A program made the position numbers and the translations under genes. Below, one piece after another: positions 1-8,330 of a DNA stretch of 64,000 nucleotides (positions are counted from its first letter, which is position 1; each line of letters starts with the position of its first letter). The notes beneath the pieces are model-generated. The model saw only the letters and a list, made by a program, of their open reading frames with translations. It ran no database searches and was not told where the DNA came from. The DNA is taken from assembly GCF_001514305.1 (NCBI RefSeq), contig NZ_KQ949078.1, positions 309,122 to 373,121 of the forward strand. The letters run 5' to 3'. The stretch comes from Streptomyces dysideae (GTDB taxonomy: Bacteria > Actinomycetota > Actinomycetes > Streptomycetales > Streptomycetaceae).

Positions 1-560
1 GCTTCCCCCGTCGGCTCCTCCGCCACGGCGGCCGGCTCCTCGGTCGGCTCCGGCGCGACCTCGGCGACCGGCTCGGGCGTCGGCTCCCCGGCGACCGGCT
101 CGGCCTCAGCCTTCGGCGTCACTTCCACGACCGGCTCGGCCTCAGCCTTCGGCGTCACGTCCGCCACCGGCATTGCCGCAGCCTTCGGCGTCACCTCCGC
201 CACCGGCTTTGCCGCAGCCTCCGCGGCCTCCGGCGCAGCAGCCCCCTCGGTCTCCTCCGCCTCTCCCGGCTTCGGTACCGCCACGTTGTCGAACGCCAGC
301 GCGACGAGGTCGTGCTCCTCCTCGGCCGACAGGCGCTGCTCCGGGATCTGAGCCGTGGCAGCAGGAGTCGTATCCGGCGTCGTAGCCGGGGCCGGAGCCG
401 TCGGCTCGGGTTCGGGGGACGGGGACGGGGCCGTCGAGGTCGGGTCCGGGGTGGGGACCGTCTGCGAGGGGGTCGGCGTCCGATCCGCACCCTCTGCTTC
501 GGCGGTCCGCTTCTTGCGTGACCGGCCGAACGCGTTCCGCAGGAGAGTGAGAATGCCCAT
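1..560 (-). CDS. Pro/Glu/Ala-rich protein, N-terminal part (runs off window)
   Basis: The minus-strand frame starts at the ATG ending at 560 and stays open to base 1, so only about 186 N-terminal residues are visible. It opens MGILTLLRNAFGRSRKK, a short basic head. A long low-complexity linker of Pro, Thr, Glu and Ala follows, with repeated PVxEVTPKAEAE-like units, and a more ordered stretch EEHDLVALAFDNVAVPKPG lies near residue 85. No signal peptide or catalytic motif is visible. From memory, Streptomyces proteins with this head and linker end in a von Willebrand A domain (VWA/tellurium-resistance type), but that part lies outside the window, so the function is inference. The gene is divergent from phoX. 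Confidence 0.7.
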   Translation of the reverse strand, partial: MGILTLLRNAFGRSRKKRTAEAEGADRTPTPSQTVPTPDPTSTAPSPSPEPEPTAPAPATTPDTTPAATAQIPEQRLSAEEEHDLVALAFDNVAVPKPGEAEETEGAAAPEAAEAAAKPVAEVTPKAAAMPVADVTPKAEAEPVVEVTPKAEAEPVAGEPTPEPVAEVAPEPTEEPAAVAEEPTGE

Positions 561-735
561 GTGCGCAACCCTTCGCGTGAGTTGATGCCCGTTAATCCCT
601 GGCCAGGACGGACACGTAAGGTTAGCGGCCCCGCGGGGTGATCTTGGGCCGGGGCGGCATAGGGGGTCCGTCACGTCAAGGGCGGCAATGCGCCTTCCTC
701 GGTCCGCGCCCCCAACTGACGTACGCATACCTCAG

Positions 736-757
736 GTTCACCCTCCGTTCACCGTGC
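736..757 (+). promoter_or_regulatory. Two abutting 11-bp PHO boxes (PhoP operator) upstream of phoX
   Basis: Two direct repeat units, GTTCACCCTCC (736-746) and GTTCACCGTGC (747-757), abut without a gap. Both begin with GTTCACC, the conserved seven bases of the Streptomyces PHO-box direct repeat unit, and the 11-bp period matches the PhoP site. They lie about 80 bp upstream of the PhoX start, so phosphate-starvation control of that gene is the natural reading. Confidence 0.8.
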
Positions 758-834
758 GGCCCCGCTCCCGCACAAACGTGCCCCTAGCGTCCCTCACGCG
801 ACATCCAAGGGGAAGTCAAAGGGGTAGAGACATT

Positions 835-2907
835 ATGCGCATTCCGTTGCCGCTGATCAGTACTTCGAACGGTTCGCATCCCGGCGGGCGGTCCGCCATG
901 ACCTGCCGTTTCCGGTGTGGGGACGCCTGTTTCCACGAGGTGCCCAACCCCACCGCAAACCCGTACGTCGGTGATGTGATCGCCGACGCCCTCAGCCGCC
1001 GTTCGATGATGCGTGCCGCCGCCGTCGTCACCGTGGCCGCCGCTGCCGGGACCGCCGTGTCCGTGCCGGAGGCCAAGGCCGCCACGACGACCGGCGAGGC
1101 TGCCGCCAAGGCGGCCGGTTCTGGCCGTGCGGCCCGCGGGCTGCGCTTCAACCCCGTCGTCCCCAACACCGCCGACACCGTGACCGTCCCGGACGGCTAC
1201 CAGCAGAACGTCGTCATCCGCTGGGGCGAGCCCATCCTGCGCGGTGCGCCCGCCTTCGACCCGGACCATCAGACCGCCGCCACCCAGGCCGGCCAGTTCG
1301 GGTACAACTGCGACTTCCTCTCCCTGCTGCCGCTTCCCGGTGAGCGCGGCAAGCAGCTTCTCGTCGCCAACCACGAGTACACCGACGAGGTGCTCATGTT
1401 CGCCGGCTACGACGAGGCCAACCCGACCCGGGAGCAGGTTGAGATCGCCTGGGCTGCTCATGGGCTCTCCGCTGTTGTTGTGGAGGAGGACCGGCGTACC
1501 GGCAAGCTCACCGCCGTCCCCCGGCATCACCTCAACCGGCGCGTCACCGCCACCACCGAGTTCCGGGTCACCGGGCCCGCCGCCGGGTCCGACCTGCTGA
1601 AGACGTCCGCCGACCCGACCGGGACGAAGGTGCTCGGCACCCTCAACAACTGCTCCGGCGGTACCACCCCGTGGGGGACCACCCTCCACGGCGAGGAGAA
1701 CTTCAACCAGTACTTCGGCAACGCCACCCGCGCCACCGACAAGCGGTACGGCATCGGCACCGGCGGCACCGAGCGCAAGTGGGAGCTCTTCGACAAGCGG
1801 TTCGACGTCGCCCAGGAGCCCAACGAGGTGCACCGGTTCGGGTATGTCGTCGAGTTCGATCCGTACGATCCCTCCTCCACTCCTCGTAAGCACACCGCCC
1901 TCGGGCGGTTCAAGCACGAGGCCGCGACCGTGCGGCTCACCGCCGACGGGCGGCCGGTCGTGTACTCCGGTGACGACGAGCGCTTCGACTACTTCTACAA
2001 GTTCGTCAGCAGCAAGCGGATGAAGCACGGGACCAGCCGGGCCGTTCGCGAGCACAATCTCTCCCTCCTCGACGAGGGGACCCTCTACGTCGCCAAGCTC
2101 ACCGGTGACTCCCCAGCCATCGAGATCGACGGCACCGGCAAGCTGCCCTCCGACGGTGAGTTCGACGGCAGCGGCGAGTGGATTCCGCTGGCCACCGCCA
2201 CCGCGAAGGGCGCCGTCTCGCACGTCGACGGAATGACCGCCGAGGAGGTGTTCGTCTTCACCCGGCTCGCCGGTGACAAGGTCGGCGCCACCAAGATGGA
2301 CCGGCCCGAGGACATCGAGCCCTCCCCGCTCACCGGCAAGGTGTACGTCGCCCTCACCAACAACAAGGACCGCGGCGCCACCGGCAAGGCGGGCCCCGAC
2401 GAGGCCAACCCGCGCAACAGCAACAAGCACGGGCACGTCCTCGAGCTGACCGAGCGCTGGAACCGGCCCGAGAGCACCAGGTTCGCCTGGTCCCTGTTCC
2501 TCGTCGCCGGCGACCCGAACGACCCGGCGACCTACTTCGCGGGCTTCCCGAAGGACAAGGTCAGCCCGATCTCCTGCCCGGACAACGTGGCCTTCGACCC
2601 CTACGGCAACCTGTGGATCTCCACCGACGGCGCCCAGCTCGGCGTCCACGACGGCCTCTTCGGCGTCGCCACCCGCGGTTCGCGGCGCGGTGAGCTGAAG
2701 CAGTTCCTGACCATGCCGGCCGGCGCCGAGACCTGCGGGCCGATCATCCAGGAGCGCCGCGTCCTGGTCGCCGTGCAGCACCCGGGCGAGATCGACGGGG
2801 CGTCCGTCGAGAACCCCGCCAGCACCTGGCCCGACGGGCCCGGCAAGCTCGTCCGTCCGGCGGTCGTGGCCGTGTGGCGCGCGGACGGGTGCGCCATCGG
2901 CTCCTGA
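835..2907 (+). CDS. phoX: PhoX-family (DUF839) secreted alkaline phosphatase
   Basis: This is a 690-residue protein. The ATG at 835 is chosen because the longer frame from 688 reads through the PHO boxes. The family hydrolyses phosphate esters outside the cell, classically with Ca and Fe cofactors. About 55-75 residues in there is a twin-arginine export signal (SRRSMMRAAAVVTVAAAAG) after an unusually long head. The mature part carries PhoX signatures: GYNCDFLSLLP, NHEYTDE, NNCSGGTTPWGTTLHGEENFNQYF, HEAATV, YSGDDERFDYFYKFV, RPEDIEPSP and SCPDNVAFDPYGNLWISTDG. The upstream PHO boxes support control by PhoR-PhoP. It ends just before a bidirectional hairpin and faces the FUSC gene. PhoX and other DUF839 proteins are hard to separate by eye, but the phosphatase reading is well supported. 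Confidence 0.88.
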   Translation: MRIPLPLISTSNGSHPGGRSAMTCRFRCGDACFHEVPNPTANPYVGDVIADALSRRSMMRAAAVVTVAAAAGTAVSVPEAKAATTTGEAAAKAAGSGRAARGLRFNPVVPNTADTVTVPDGYQQNVVIRWGEPILRGAPAFDPDHQTAATQAGQFGYNCDFLSLLPLPGERGKQLLVANHEYTDEVLMFAGYDEANPTREQVEIAWAAHGLSAVVVEEDRRTGKLTAVPRHHLNRRVTATTEFRVTGPAAGSDLLKTSADPTGTKVLGTLNNCSGGTTPWGTTLHGEENFNQYFGNATRATDKRYGIGTGGTERKWELFDKRFDVAQEPNEVHRFGYVVEFDPYDPSSTPRKHTALGRFKHEAATVRLTADGRPVVYSGDDERFDYFYKFVSSKRMKHGTSRAVREHNLSLLDEGTLYVAKLTGDSPAIEIDGTGKLPSDGEFDGSGEWIPLATATAKGAVSHVDGMTAEEVFVFTRLAGDKVGATKMDRPEDIEPSPLTGKVYVALTNNKDRGATGKAGPDEANPRNSNKHGHVLELTERWNRPESTRFAWSLFLVAGDPNDPATYFAGFPKDKVSPISCPDNVAFDPYGNLWISTDGAQLGVHDGLFGVATRGSRRGELKQFLTMPAGAETCGPIIQERRVLVAVQHPGEIDGASVENPASTWPDGPGKLVRPAVVAVWRADGCAIGS

Positions 2908-2959
2908 GCCCTGCAGAAGTCCGGCCGCTGGGGCCGGCTCCAGGACCCCCCCCACCTGG

Positions 2960-2990
2960 TGCGGCCGCCCTCCTGCACAGGGCGGCCGCA
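2960..2990. terminator. Bidirectional hairpin between phoX and FUSC gene
   Basis: An 11-bp perfect inverted repeat (tgcggccgccc at 2960-2970, gggcggccgca at 2980-2990) with a 9-base loop sits between two convergent genes. It is a typical Streptomyces GC-rich terminator without a long U tract. Confidence 0.7.
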
Positions 2991-3022
2991 TCCACCTGTG
3001 TGAGCTGGACTTCAGCGGGACT

Positions 3023-5005
3023 TCAGCGCGGCGACGCGATCGCCCGTGCCGCCGCCACCTCCTGCCGCAGCGGCTCCAGCACACTGCCCGCCGGGCCGGT
3101 GAGATCCGTACGGACCTCCACCAGCACCTCGGCCTCCCGCACGCCCTCCGCCAGCTCCCGCAGCTGCAGCGCGACCTGGTCCACCTCGGGCGGGGACGGC
3201 GGGGCCGCCCCGTGCCGCACCCGTACCCGGGCCGCCGTCGTCGCGTCCACGATCCGTTCCACGGCGACGACCAGCGGCAGCCAGGCCGCCGCCAGCCGTC
3301 CGGTCGGCGGCGGCTCGGTCAGCGCGCGCTGGAACTCCGTACGGATGACGGAGAGGTCCCGGTAGAGGCGGCGCCGCATCCGGGCGCGGGCCGGCGGATC
3401 CACGGCGTCCGGCCCGAACGCGCCCTCCACATAGCGTGCCGTGTCCGCCACCGCGTCCGCGAGCCGGTCGCCGACCCGGGTGTGCCAGCTCTCCGGCCAC
3501 AGGAGATACCCGGCGACCAGCGCGATCGCGCAGCCCATCAGGGAGTCCACCAGGCGGGGCAGGAGCAGGGCCGTGCCCTCGCGGTTCAGGACGTCGGACA
3601 GGAGCAGGATCACCGGTGTGATCGCCGCCGTCTGATAGCCGTAACCGCGCGGTGTGAACGCCGGGATCAGCGGCGCCAGCAGCAGCATCACCGGTACGTC
3701 CCACCAGCCCCGGGGCACCTCCGCGAGGACGGCTGCCGCGATCACCAGGCCTGCGACCGTGCCGAGGGCGCGCAGCAGCGCCCGGGAGAAGACCGAGCCG
3801 AAGTCGGGCTTCATGACGAAGGTGATGGTCAGGGCGACCCAGTAGGAGCGGGGGACGGAGATGAGCGAGACGAGTACCTGCGCCGCGCCGATGCAGAGGG
3901 CGAGGCGCAGGCCGTAGCGCCAGGACGCGGCGGAGAGGGTCACGTTGCGGGCGGCGCGGGCGGTGCGGATGCGCAGGGCGGCGATGGGGGCACCTCCCGC
4001 TCGAGCGAAGTCGAGAGTGGGGGAGGCCGAGGCGTCGTCGATGCCGCGCGGGTCGATGTCCGGGGCGGTGACGACGTCGGCGGCGTGGCGCAGGGCGTGG
4101 TCGACGGCGCGGGCGGTCTCGGTGGTCGGGGTGGGGAGCTTCAGCCCTATCGGGCCGGTGTAGCCGGTCTCCACGGCCGAGGCGAGGTGGCGTACGGCTG
4201 CCGGGATCTCCGGCGGGAGGGGGGTGCCGGACAGATGGGCGGCCGGGGCGGCCTCGACGACCGGGGTGATGGCGTTCAACTGGGCCAGCAGACGGGTGAG
4301 CTCGGGGCTCTGGCCGTGCTGGCGGGTGCGGTGGGCGAGGACCAGGTCGTAGGCATGGTTCAGAGAGAGGGTGACGGCGTGCCGGGCGGTGTCGTACGCC
4401 GCTGTCCGGTCGTCGCCGCAGCCGCCCAGCAGCGTGGCGACCGCCCGGTAGGTGTCGGCCACCGCGACCCGCTCCGGCACCCCGGAGCGCAGGGGCCACG
4501 CGAGCAGGGCGAGGAGCAGGACCAGCAGTCCGCCGCCCGCCACCAGGATCGGCGCGAGCCACCACGCGCCCGGCAGCGGCAGTCCCGCGCCGACGACCGA
4601 GTTGAGGAGCAGCAGGAGTCCGGACACGGAGGCCACCGCGCCGATCGTCGAGATCATCCCGGAGATCAGCGCGACGCCGGTGACCGCGGCGACGGCGACC
4701 CAGCCGTGGCCGTACACGGCGGAGCCCAGGGTGATGCCGATGGCACCGAAGAGCTGCGGGACGGCGATGTTCAGGATCCGCATGCGGTAGGCGTCGGCGG
4801 TGTCGCCGATGACGCCGGACAGGGCGCCCATGGAGGCGACGGCGCCGTAGGCGGTGTGGTCGGTCGCGAGTCCGATGGCGAGGGGGACGGCCATGGCGAT
4901 CGCGGCGCGGGCCATGGCGGCACGGTTGACGGGCGCCTGCTGGGGCCGGAGGTTCCGGACCAGCCAGTCGGGGGGCGTCAGGCCGATGGGGAACTCGCGG
5001 GACAT
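3023..5005 (-). CDS. FUSC-family (aromatic acid exporter-like) integral membrane protein
   Basis: This protein has 660 residues and starts at the ATG MSREFPIGL. The open frame continues further upstream but only into the split endonuclease gene, so that part is ignored. It has the FUSC layout: an N-terminal block of about six membrane helices (residues ~25-200), a soluble stretch, a second helical block (~385-510, with RSYWVALTITFVMKPDFGSVFSRALLRALGT, the best conserved family segment), then a soluble C-terminal helix-rich tail. Family members are proton-driven efflux proteins, including aromatic acid (AaeB/YccC) and fusaric acid resistance proteins; the substrate here is unknown. Around residues 325-340 the peptide SPTLDFARAGGAP is encoded by a palindromic repeat inserted in frame. 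Confidence 0.85.
   Translation of the reverse strand: MSREFPIGLTPPDWLVRNLRPQQAPVNRAAMARAAIAMAVPLAIGLATDHTAYGAVASMGALSGVIGDTADAYRMRILNIAVPQLFGAIGITLGSAVYGHGWVAVAAVTGVALISGMISTIGAVASVSGLLLLLNSVVGAGLPLPGAWWLAPILVAGGGLLVLLLALLAWPLRSGVPERVAVADTYRAVATLLGGCGDDRTAAYDTARHAVTLSLNHAYDLVLAHRTRQHGQSPELTRLLAQLNAITPVVEAAPAAHLSGTPLPPEIPAAVRHLASAVETGYTGPIGLKLPTPTTETARAVDHALRHAADVVTAPDIDPRGIDDASASPTLDFARAGGAPIAALRIRTARAARNVTLSAASWRYGLRLALCIGAAQVLVSLISVPRSYWVALTITFVMKPDFGSVFSRALLRALGTVAGLVIAAAVLAEVPRGWWDVPVMLLLAPLIPAFTPRGYGYQTAAITPVILLLSDVLNREGTALLLPRLVDSLMGCAIALVAGYLLWPESWHTRVGDRLADAVADTARYVEGAFGPDAVDPPARARMRRRLYRDLSVIRTEFQRALTEPPPTGRLAAAWLPLVVAVERIVDATTAARVRVRHGAAPPSPPEVDQVALQLRELAEGVREAEVLVEVRTDLTGPAGSVLEPLRQEVAAARAIASPR
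3986..4025. repeat. 40-bp imperfect palindrome inserted in frame within the FUSC gene
   Basis: The segment has nested inverted arms: cctccc pairs with gggggag, and ctcga/tcgag flank the loop gcgaag. It lies in the soluble region between the two membrane domains and encodes PTLDFARAGGAP in the gene's frame without breaking it. I recall similar CTCGAGCGAAG-type palindromes scattered between Streptomyces genes. A related but different palindrome (gggaggtacc ... gtgggggag) occurs in the 395-bp repeat copies. Confidence 0.65.
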
Positions 5006-5033
5006 GCGCCCATTATGGGCACGCCTGCTCCGG

Positions 5034-6117
5034 TCATCGGCGCTGGTGAAGCGTGATGTCGACGAGCAGCGCACGGTGGTCGGTGTCGGCCAGGTCGAGG
5101 AACCGGACCGTGCGGGCGGAGAGGTCCTCGGAGACGAGTACGTGGTCGATCTGCGTGCCCAACGCCGGGGCGGTGCGGGCCAGGCGATGCGGGCCTCGCG
5201 GTGGGGGTTGGCAGCTGCTCCGAGGAGAGTGTGCACGAGGTCGGGTTAGCTCGATCGTGTGATGGTCGGCTCGCGAGCTTGCGGCGCTCGGGGCCGACCG
5301 AGTTAGCGTGATCGTGCGATCTGGGACGCCGGGTACGGCGCCAGCGTGCGGGGCCCCCGCTCCGCCAGAGAATGGTTTGGGGCCTCCCCGTCGCCACTGG
5401 CCGTACCCACCTGGCCAGGTCGCGCAGGGAACTGGCCTCCCGGGCTCGGACCACGCACAGGATGCGTGTCGCCGCCCCGGGGTTGAGTACGCCGGGGACC
5501 TGGGGGTACCTCCCACGCCCTTAAGGCAGTGGGGGAGCGCCCAGGACCGTTCGGGGCTGCGGCTGATCGGGCTCGCTCCTGCTCAGTCTTCAGGAACGGT
5601 AGTCGGACGCGAGGGTCTCCTTGAGCGTGGCGTCGCAGGTGTACTCGCACTCCTCCACGAACACGAGGTCGGGCTTCTCGCGGCGGACGGTGGCGACGAG
5701 GGCGTCGGTGGCGTGGCCGAACTCGACGTTCGAGGTCAGGACCGTGAAGGAGGCGAGGGCGGGGCCGCCGGGTTCGCCGGTCTTGCCGTACGGCTCGATG
5801 AACCAGGCCAGCAGGCCGAGGACCGCGACGCTCCACACCACGCCGGTCCACCAACGGGAGGCGAGGCCGAGGAGGAGGGCCAGTGCGGTGGGCGCGAGTA
5901 GCCAGGGCAGGAAGGCGAGGAGCTGGGGGACGGGCGTGATGCCGTCGGTGTCGGCGAGTCGGCAGCCGACGATCACGCTCACGCCGGCGAGCAGCAGACC
6001 GGCGAACCATGCGCGAGGCCCTGCCCCGTTGCCGCCCCCAGGGTGCTCCGCCCCCTGGACCCCCGGCCCATGCCCACCCGCCACCTGTTCACTTGTCGGG
6101 AAAGGGGTGCACTCCAT
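5034..6117 (-). pseudogene. Endonuclease/exonuclease/phosphatase-family gene, split by repeat copy A
   Basis: The 5' half (6117 down to ~5597) encodes about 170 residues: a head, three membrane helices (SVIVGCRL, LLAFLPWLLAPTALALLLGLA, VAVLGLLAWF) and the start of the catalytic fold (FTVLTSNVEFG, KPDLVFVEEC). The frame then runs into the repeat and stops. The 3' end resumes at ~5203-5034 with the family's last motif, GTQIDHVLVSEDL ... DTDHRALLVDITL. About 120 residues normally found between these halves, including the GDFN motif, are absent, so the repeat replaced host sequence rather than just inserting. The right-hand junction also seems to need a frame change. The product cannot be active. 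It overlaps nothing but lies just downstream of the hydrolase gene. Confidence 0.8.
5203..5597 (-). mobile_element. ~395-bp repeat, copy A (MITE-like, non-coding)
   Basis: Read on the minus strand, this begins GTTCCTGAAGACTGAGC and ends GCCAACCCCC. It is about 90% identical to 36124-36519 over its whole length by direct comparison, apart from a few small indels. It contains a palindrome around 5508-5545 (ggtacctcccac ... gtgggggag with ttaa at its centre), a hairpin with ggtcggc/gccgacc arms, and two imperfect copies of CACGATC-n2-GCTAAC near its right end. There are no clear terminal inverted repeats or target duplication. No frame is conserved between the copies in a way that suggests a protein. 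The left junction follows TACC in both hosts. Confidence 0.7.
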
Positions 6118-6137
6118 GGTCAGTCACGGCACCGAGC

Positions 6138-6926
6138 CTACGAGCGACCGTCCACCTTCGTCAGAAACGCCCCCAGCACCCCATTGAACTCCCCCGGACG
6201 CTCCAGGTTCGGCATATGCGCCGCCCCCTCGATCACCCGCAGCGTCGAGTCCGGCAACGCCGCATGCATCGCCTCCGCGTCGGCGACCGGCGTGTACTCG
6301 TCGTCCGTGCCCACGACCACCAGGGCCGGGACCGTGACCCGGGTCAGCAGGGCCCGGTAGTCGGGGCGTTCGGCGCGGCCGCGCAGGGCCGCGGCCGCGC
6401 CCTCGGGGGACGTCGTCGTCATCATGCGGTGGACGTGGGTCTTCACCTCCGGGGCGGCGTACGGCGCGACCATCTTCTCCAGCACGTCGTCGGCGTATCC
6501 GCGCATGCCCTCGCGCAGCAGCCGGTCCGCCATCGCGTTGCGGGACCTCTTCCCGTCCTCCGTCTCCGCCGCCGGGAACGTGTCCGCGAGGACCAGGCCC
6601 CGGATCCGGTCGGGGAACTGCCGGTAGCAGTCCATGACGATCTGGCCGCCCATCGACAGCCCGGCGAGCACGAACGTCTCGACCTTCAGCTCGTCCAGGA
6701 GCGCCTCGATGTCCCGCGCGAAGTCGGAGAGGAGCGTGCGGCCGGGGACCACCGGGGAGGCGCCGTAGCCGCGCAGGTCGGGGGCGATCACCCGGCGGGC
6801 GGGGGAGAAGGCCTCGGTCTGCGGGGTCCACATCGTGCGGTCGAAGGGGTGGCCGTGGACGAGGACAAGGGGGACGAGTGAACTGTCGTCGCCGCCTTTG
6901 TCCTCGTATGCGAGGAAGGGGCTCAT
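6138..6926 (-). CDS. Alpha/beta-fold hydrolase
   Basis: This is a 262-residue protein of normal family length. It has an oxyanion region LVLVHGHPFDRTMW, a nucleophile elbow AGLSMGG (Ser near residue 96), an acid residue in VVVGTDDEYTP and a catalytic His in EGAAHMPN, so the full Ser-Asp-His triad is present. The PDLRGYGAS motif places it with the epoxide hydrolase/haloperoxidase-like group. The substrate is unknown. It is transcribed divergently from the MocR regulator 79 bp away, which likely controls it. There is no signal peptide, so it is cytoplasmic. Confidence 0.88.
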   Translation of the reverse strand: MSPFLAYEDKGGDDSSLVPLVLVHGHPFDRTMWTPQTEAFSPARRVIAPDLRGYGASPVVPGRTLLSDFARDIEALLDELKVETFVLAGLSMGGQIVMDCYRQFPDRIRGLVLADTFPAAETEDGKRSRNAMADRLLREGMRGYADDVLEKMVAPYAAPEVKTHVHRMMTTTSPEGAAAALRGRAERPDYRALLTRVTVPALVVVGTDDEYTPVADAEAMHAALPDSTLRVIEGAAHMPNLERPGEFNGVLGAFLTKVDGRS

Positions 6927-6953
6927 GTGGACGACCCTAGATCGGCCCAACTC

Positions 6954-6987
6954 CTCGGTGCAATAAGATCTTTGTGCTCGGTGCAAT
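6954..6987. promoter_or_regulatory. Direct-repeat operator between hydrolase and MocR genes
   Basis: Two identical 11-mers, CTCGGTGCAAT, start at 6954 and 6977, a 23-bp period or about two helical turns. Spaced direct repeats are the usual recognition sites of MocR/PdxR-type GntR regulators. They sit in the 79-bp divergent intergenic region, so they probably control both genes. Confidence 0.65.
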
Positions 6988-7004
6988 CTCAGGGGGAGAG
7001 TTTC

Positions 7005-8330
7005 GTGGACGACTACCGGCGCCTCGCCGACCGCATAGCCGACGACATCACCGCCGGACGTCTCCGGCCCGGTCAACGGCTGCCCCCGCAACGGGTGTTC
7101 GCCCGGCGGCGCGGGGTCGCCGCGTCGACGGCGGGGCGGGTGTACTCCGAACTCGTGCGGCGGGGACTGGTCGTGGGCGAGGTCGGCCGCGGCACCTTCG
7201 TCCGCGCCGCCACTGTCCCGGGCCCCGCCGGCCGCGCACTCACCGAACCCGCGACCGCCGCACCGGTGAACCTGGAGCTCAACTACCCGTCCGCCCCAGG
7301 CCAGTCGGAGCTCCTCGCCCCCACCCTCGCGCCCCTCCTGCGCCCCGACGTCCTGGCGGAGGCCATGCTCCCCGCCCGCGCCGAGGGCACCGCGCCGGCC
7401 CGGGACGCAGCCGCCGGCCTCCTCGCCACCCCCGGCTGGCAGCCCGGCCCCGACCAGCTTCTCTTCACCGGCAACGCCCGCCAGGCCGTCGCCGCCACCC
7501 TCGCCTCCCTCGTCCGGCCCGGCGGCCGCGTCGGCGTCGAGACGTTGACGTATCCCGTGGTCAAGGAGATCGCCGCCCGGCTCGGCAGCACGCTGGTGCC
7601 GTTGGCGGGGGACGAGGACGGTCTCCGGCCGGAGACCGTGGCCGCCGCTCATCGCAGCGCTCCCCTCTCCGCCCTGTACATCCAGCCGACGCTGCACAAC
7701 CCGACGTCCCTGACCATGAGCGACGAGCGGCGTCGTCAACTCGCCGGTGCTGTCGGCGACTTGGGCATTCCCGTCGTGGAGGACCGCATCTGGTCCTTCC
7801 TCGCCGACGGCGACCCGTTCGCCGTCCACGCGCCCCGCCTCACCTACGTCGTCGACGGTCTCTCCAAGCGCGTCGCCCCGGGACTCACCGTCGGCTTCGT
7901 CGTCGTACCGGCGGACCGGGGCGAGGCCGTGGCGGCGGCGATCCGGTCCGGTGGGTGGAGTGCGGGGCGGTTCGCGCTGGAGGCGGCCGTGCGGTGGGTG
8001 GCGGACGGGACCGTGCGGCGGCTGGTCGCGGCCAAGCGGGCGGACGCGGCGGGCAGACAGCGGATCGTCGCGGAGGAGTTGCGGGGGTGCGCCGTACGGT
8101 CCGATCCGCGCGCCTATTTCGCCTGGTGGGAGCTGCCCGCGCCGTGGCGTGCCGACACCTTCACGGCCGCTGCCGCCGCGCACGGCATCGCGGTCACCCC
8201 CGGGCCGGCGTTCGTCGTGGATCCGAACCGCACGCCGGACGCCGTCAGACTTGGGCTCGCGTCGGCCGCGGAGCCGGATCTGAGGTCGGCGCTGCGGACG
8301 CTCGCCGGTGTCGTACGAGGTACGCCGTGA
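7005..8330 (+). CDS. MocR-type (GntR wHTH + aminotransferase-like) regulator
   Basis: The protein has 441 residues. The GTG at 7005 is preferred over an upstream GTG at 6927 because it follows the ribosome site AGGGGGAGAG and starts VDDYRRLADRIADDI, as family members do. Residues 1-70 are a GntR winged helix (GQRLPPQRVFARRRGVAASTAGRVYSELVRRGLV). The rest is a fold-type I aminotransferase-like domain with NPTS, EDRIW and the PLP-binding lysine in YVVDGLSKRVAPGLTVGF. It should sense PLP or a PLP adduct and bind the direct repeats upstream. Its 3' end overlaps the convergent membrane-protein gene by 86 bp. Confidence 0.9.
   Translation: MDDYRRLADRIADDITAGRLRPGQRLPPQRVFARRRGVAASTAGRVYSELVRRGLVVGEVGRGTFVRAATVPGPAGRALTEPATAAPVNLELNYPSAPGQSELLAPTLAPLLRPDVLAEAMLPARAEGTAPARDAAAGLLATPGWQPGPDQLLFTGNARQAVAATLASLVRPGGRVGVETLTYPVVKEIAARLGSTLVPLAGDEDGLRPETVAAAHRSAPLSALYIQPTLHNPTSLTMSDERRRQLAGAVGDLGIPVVEDRIWSFLADGDPFAVHAPRLTYVVDGLSKRVAPGLTVGFVVVPADRGEAVAAAIRSGGWSAGRFALEAAVRWVADGTVRRLVAAKRADAAGRQRIVAEELRGCAVRSDPRAYFAWWELPAPWRADTFTAAAAAHGIAVTPGPAFVVDPNRTPDAVRLGLASAAEPDLRSALRTLAGVVRGTP

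Noticed and set aside
784-3084. 766-codon minus-strand open frame opposite phoX
   Set aside because: It is the antisense of a well-recognised phosphatase gene, has Gly/Val/Asp-rich low-complexity composition and no motif; long antisense frames are normal at this GC content.
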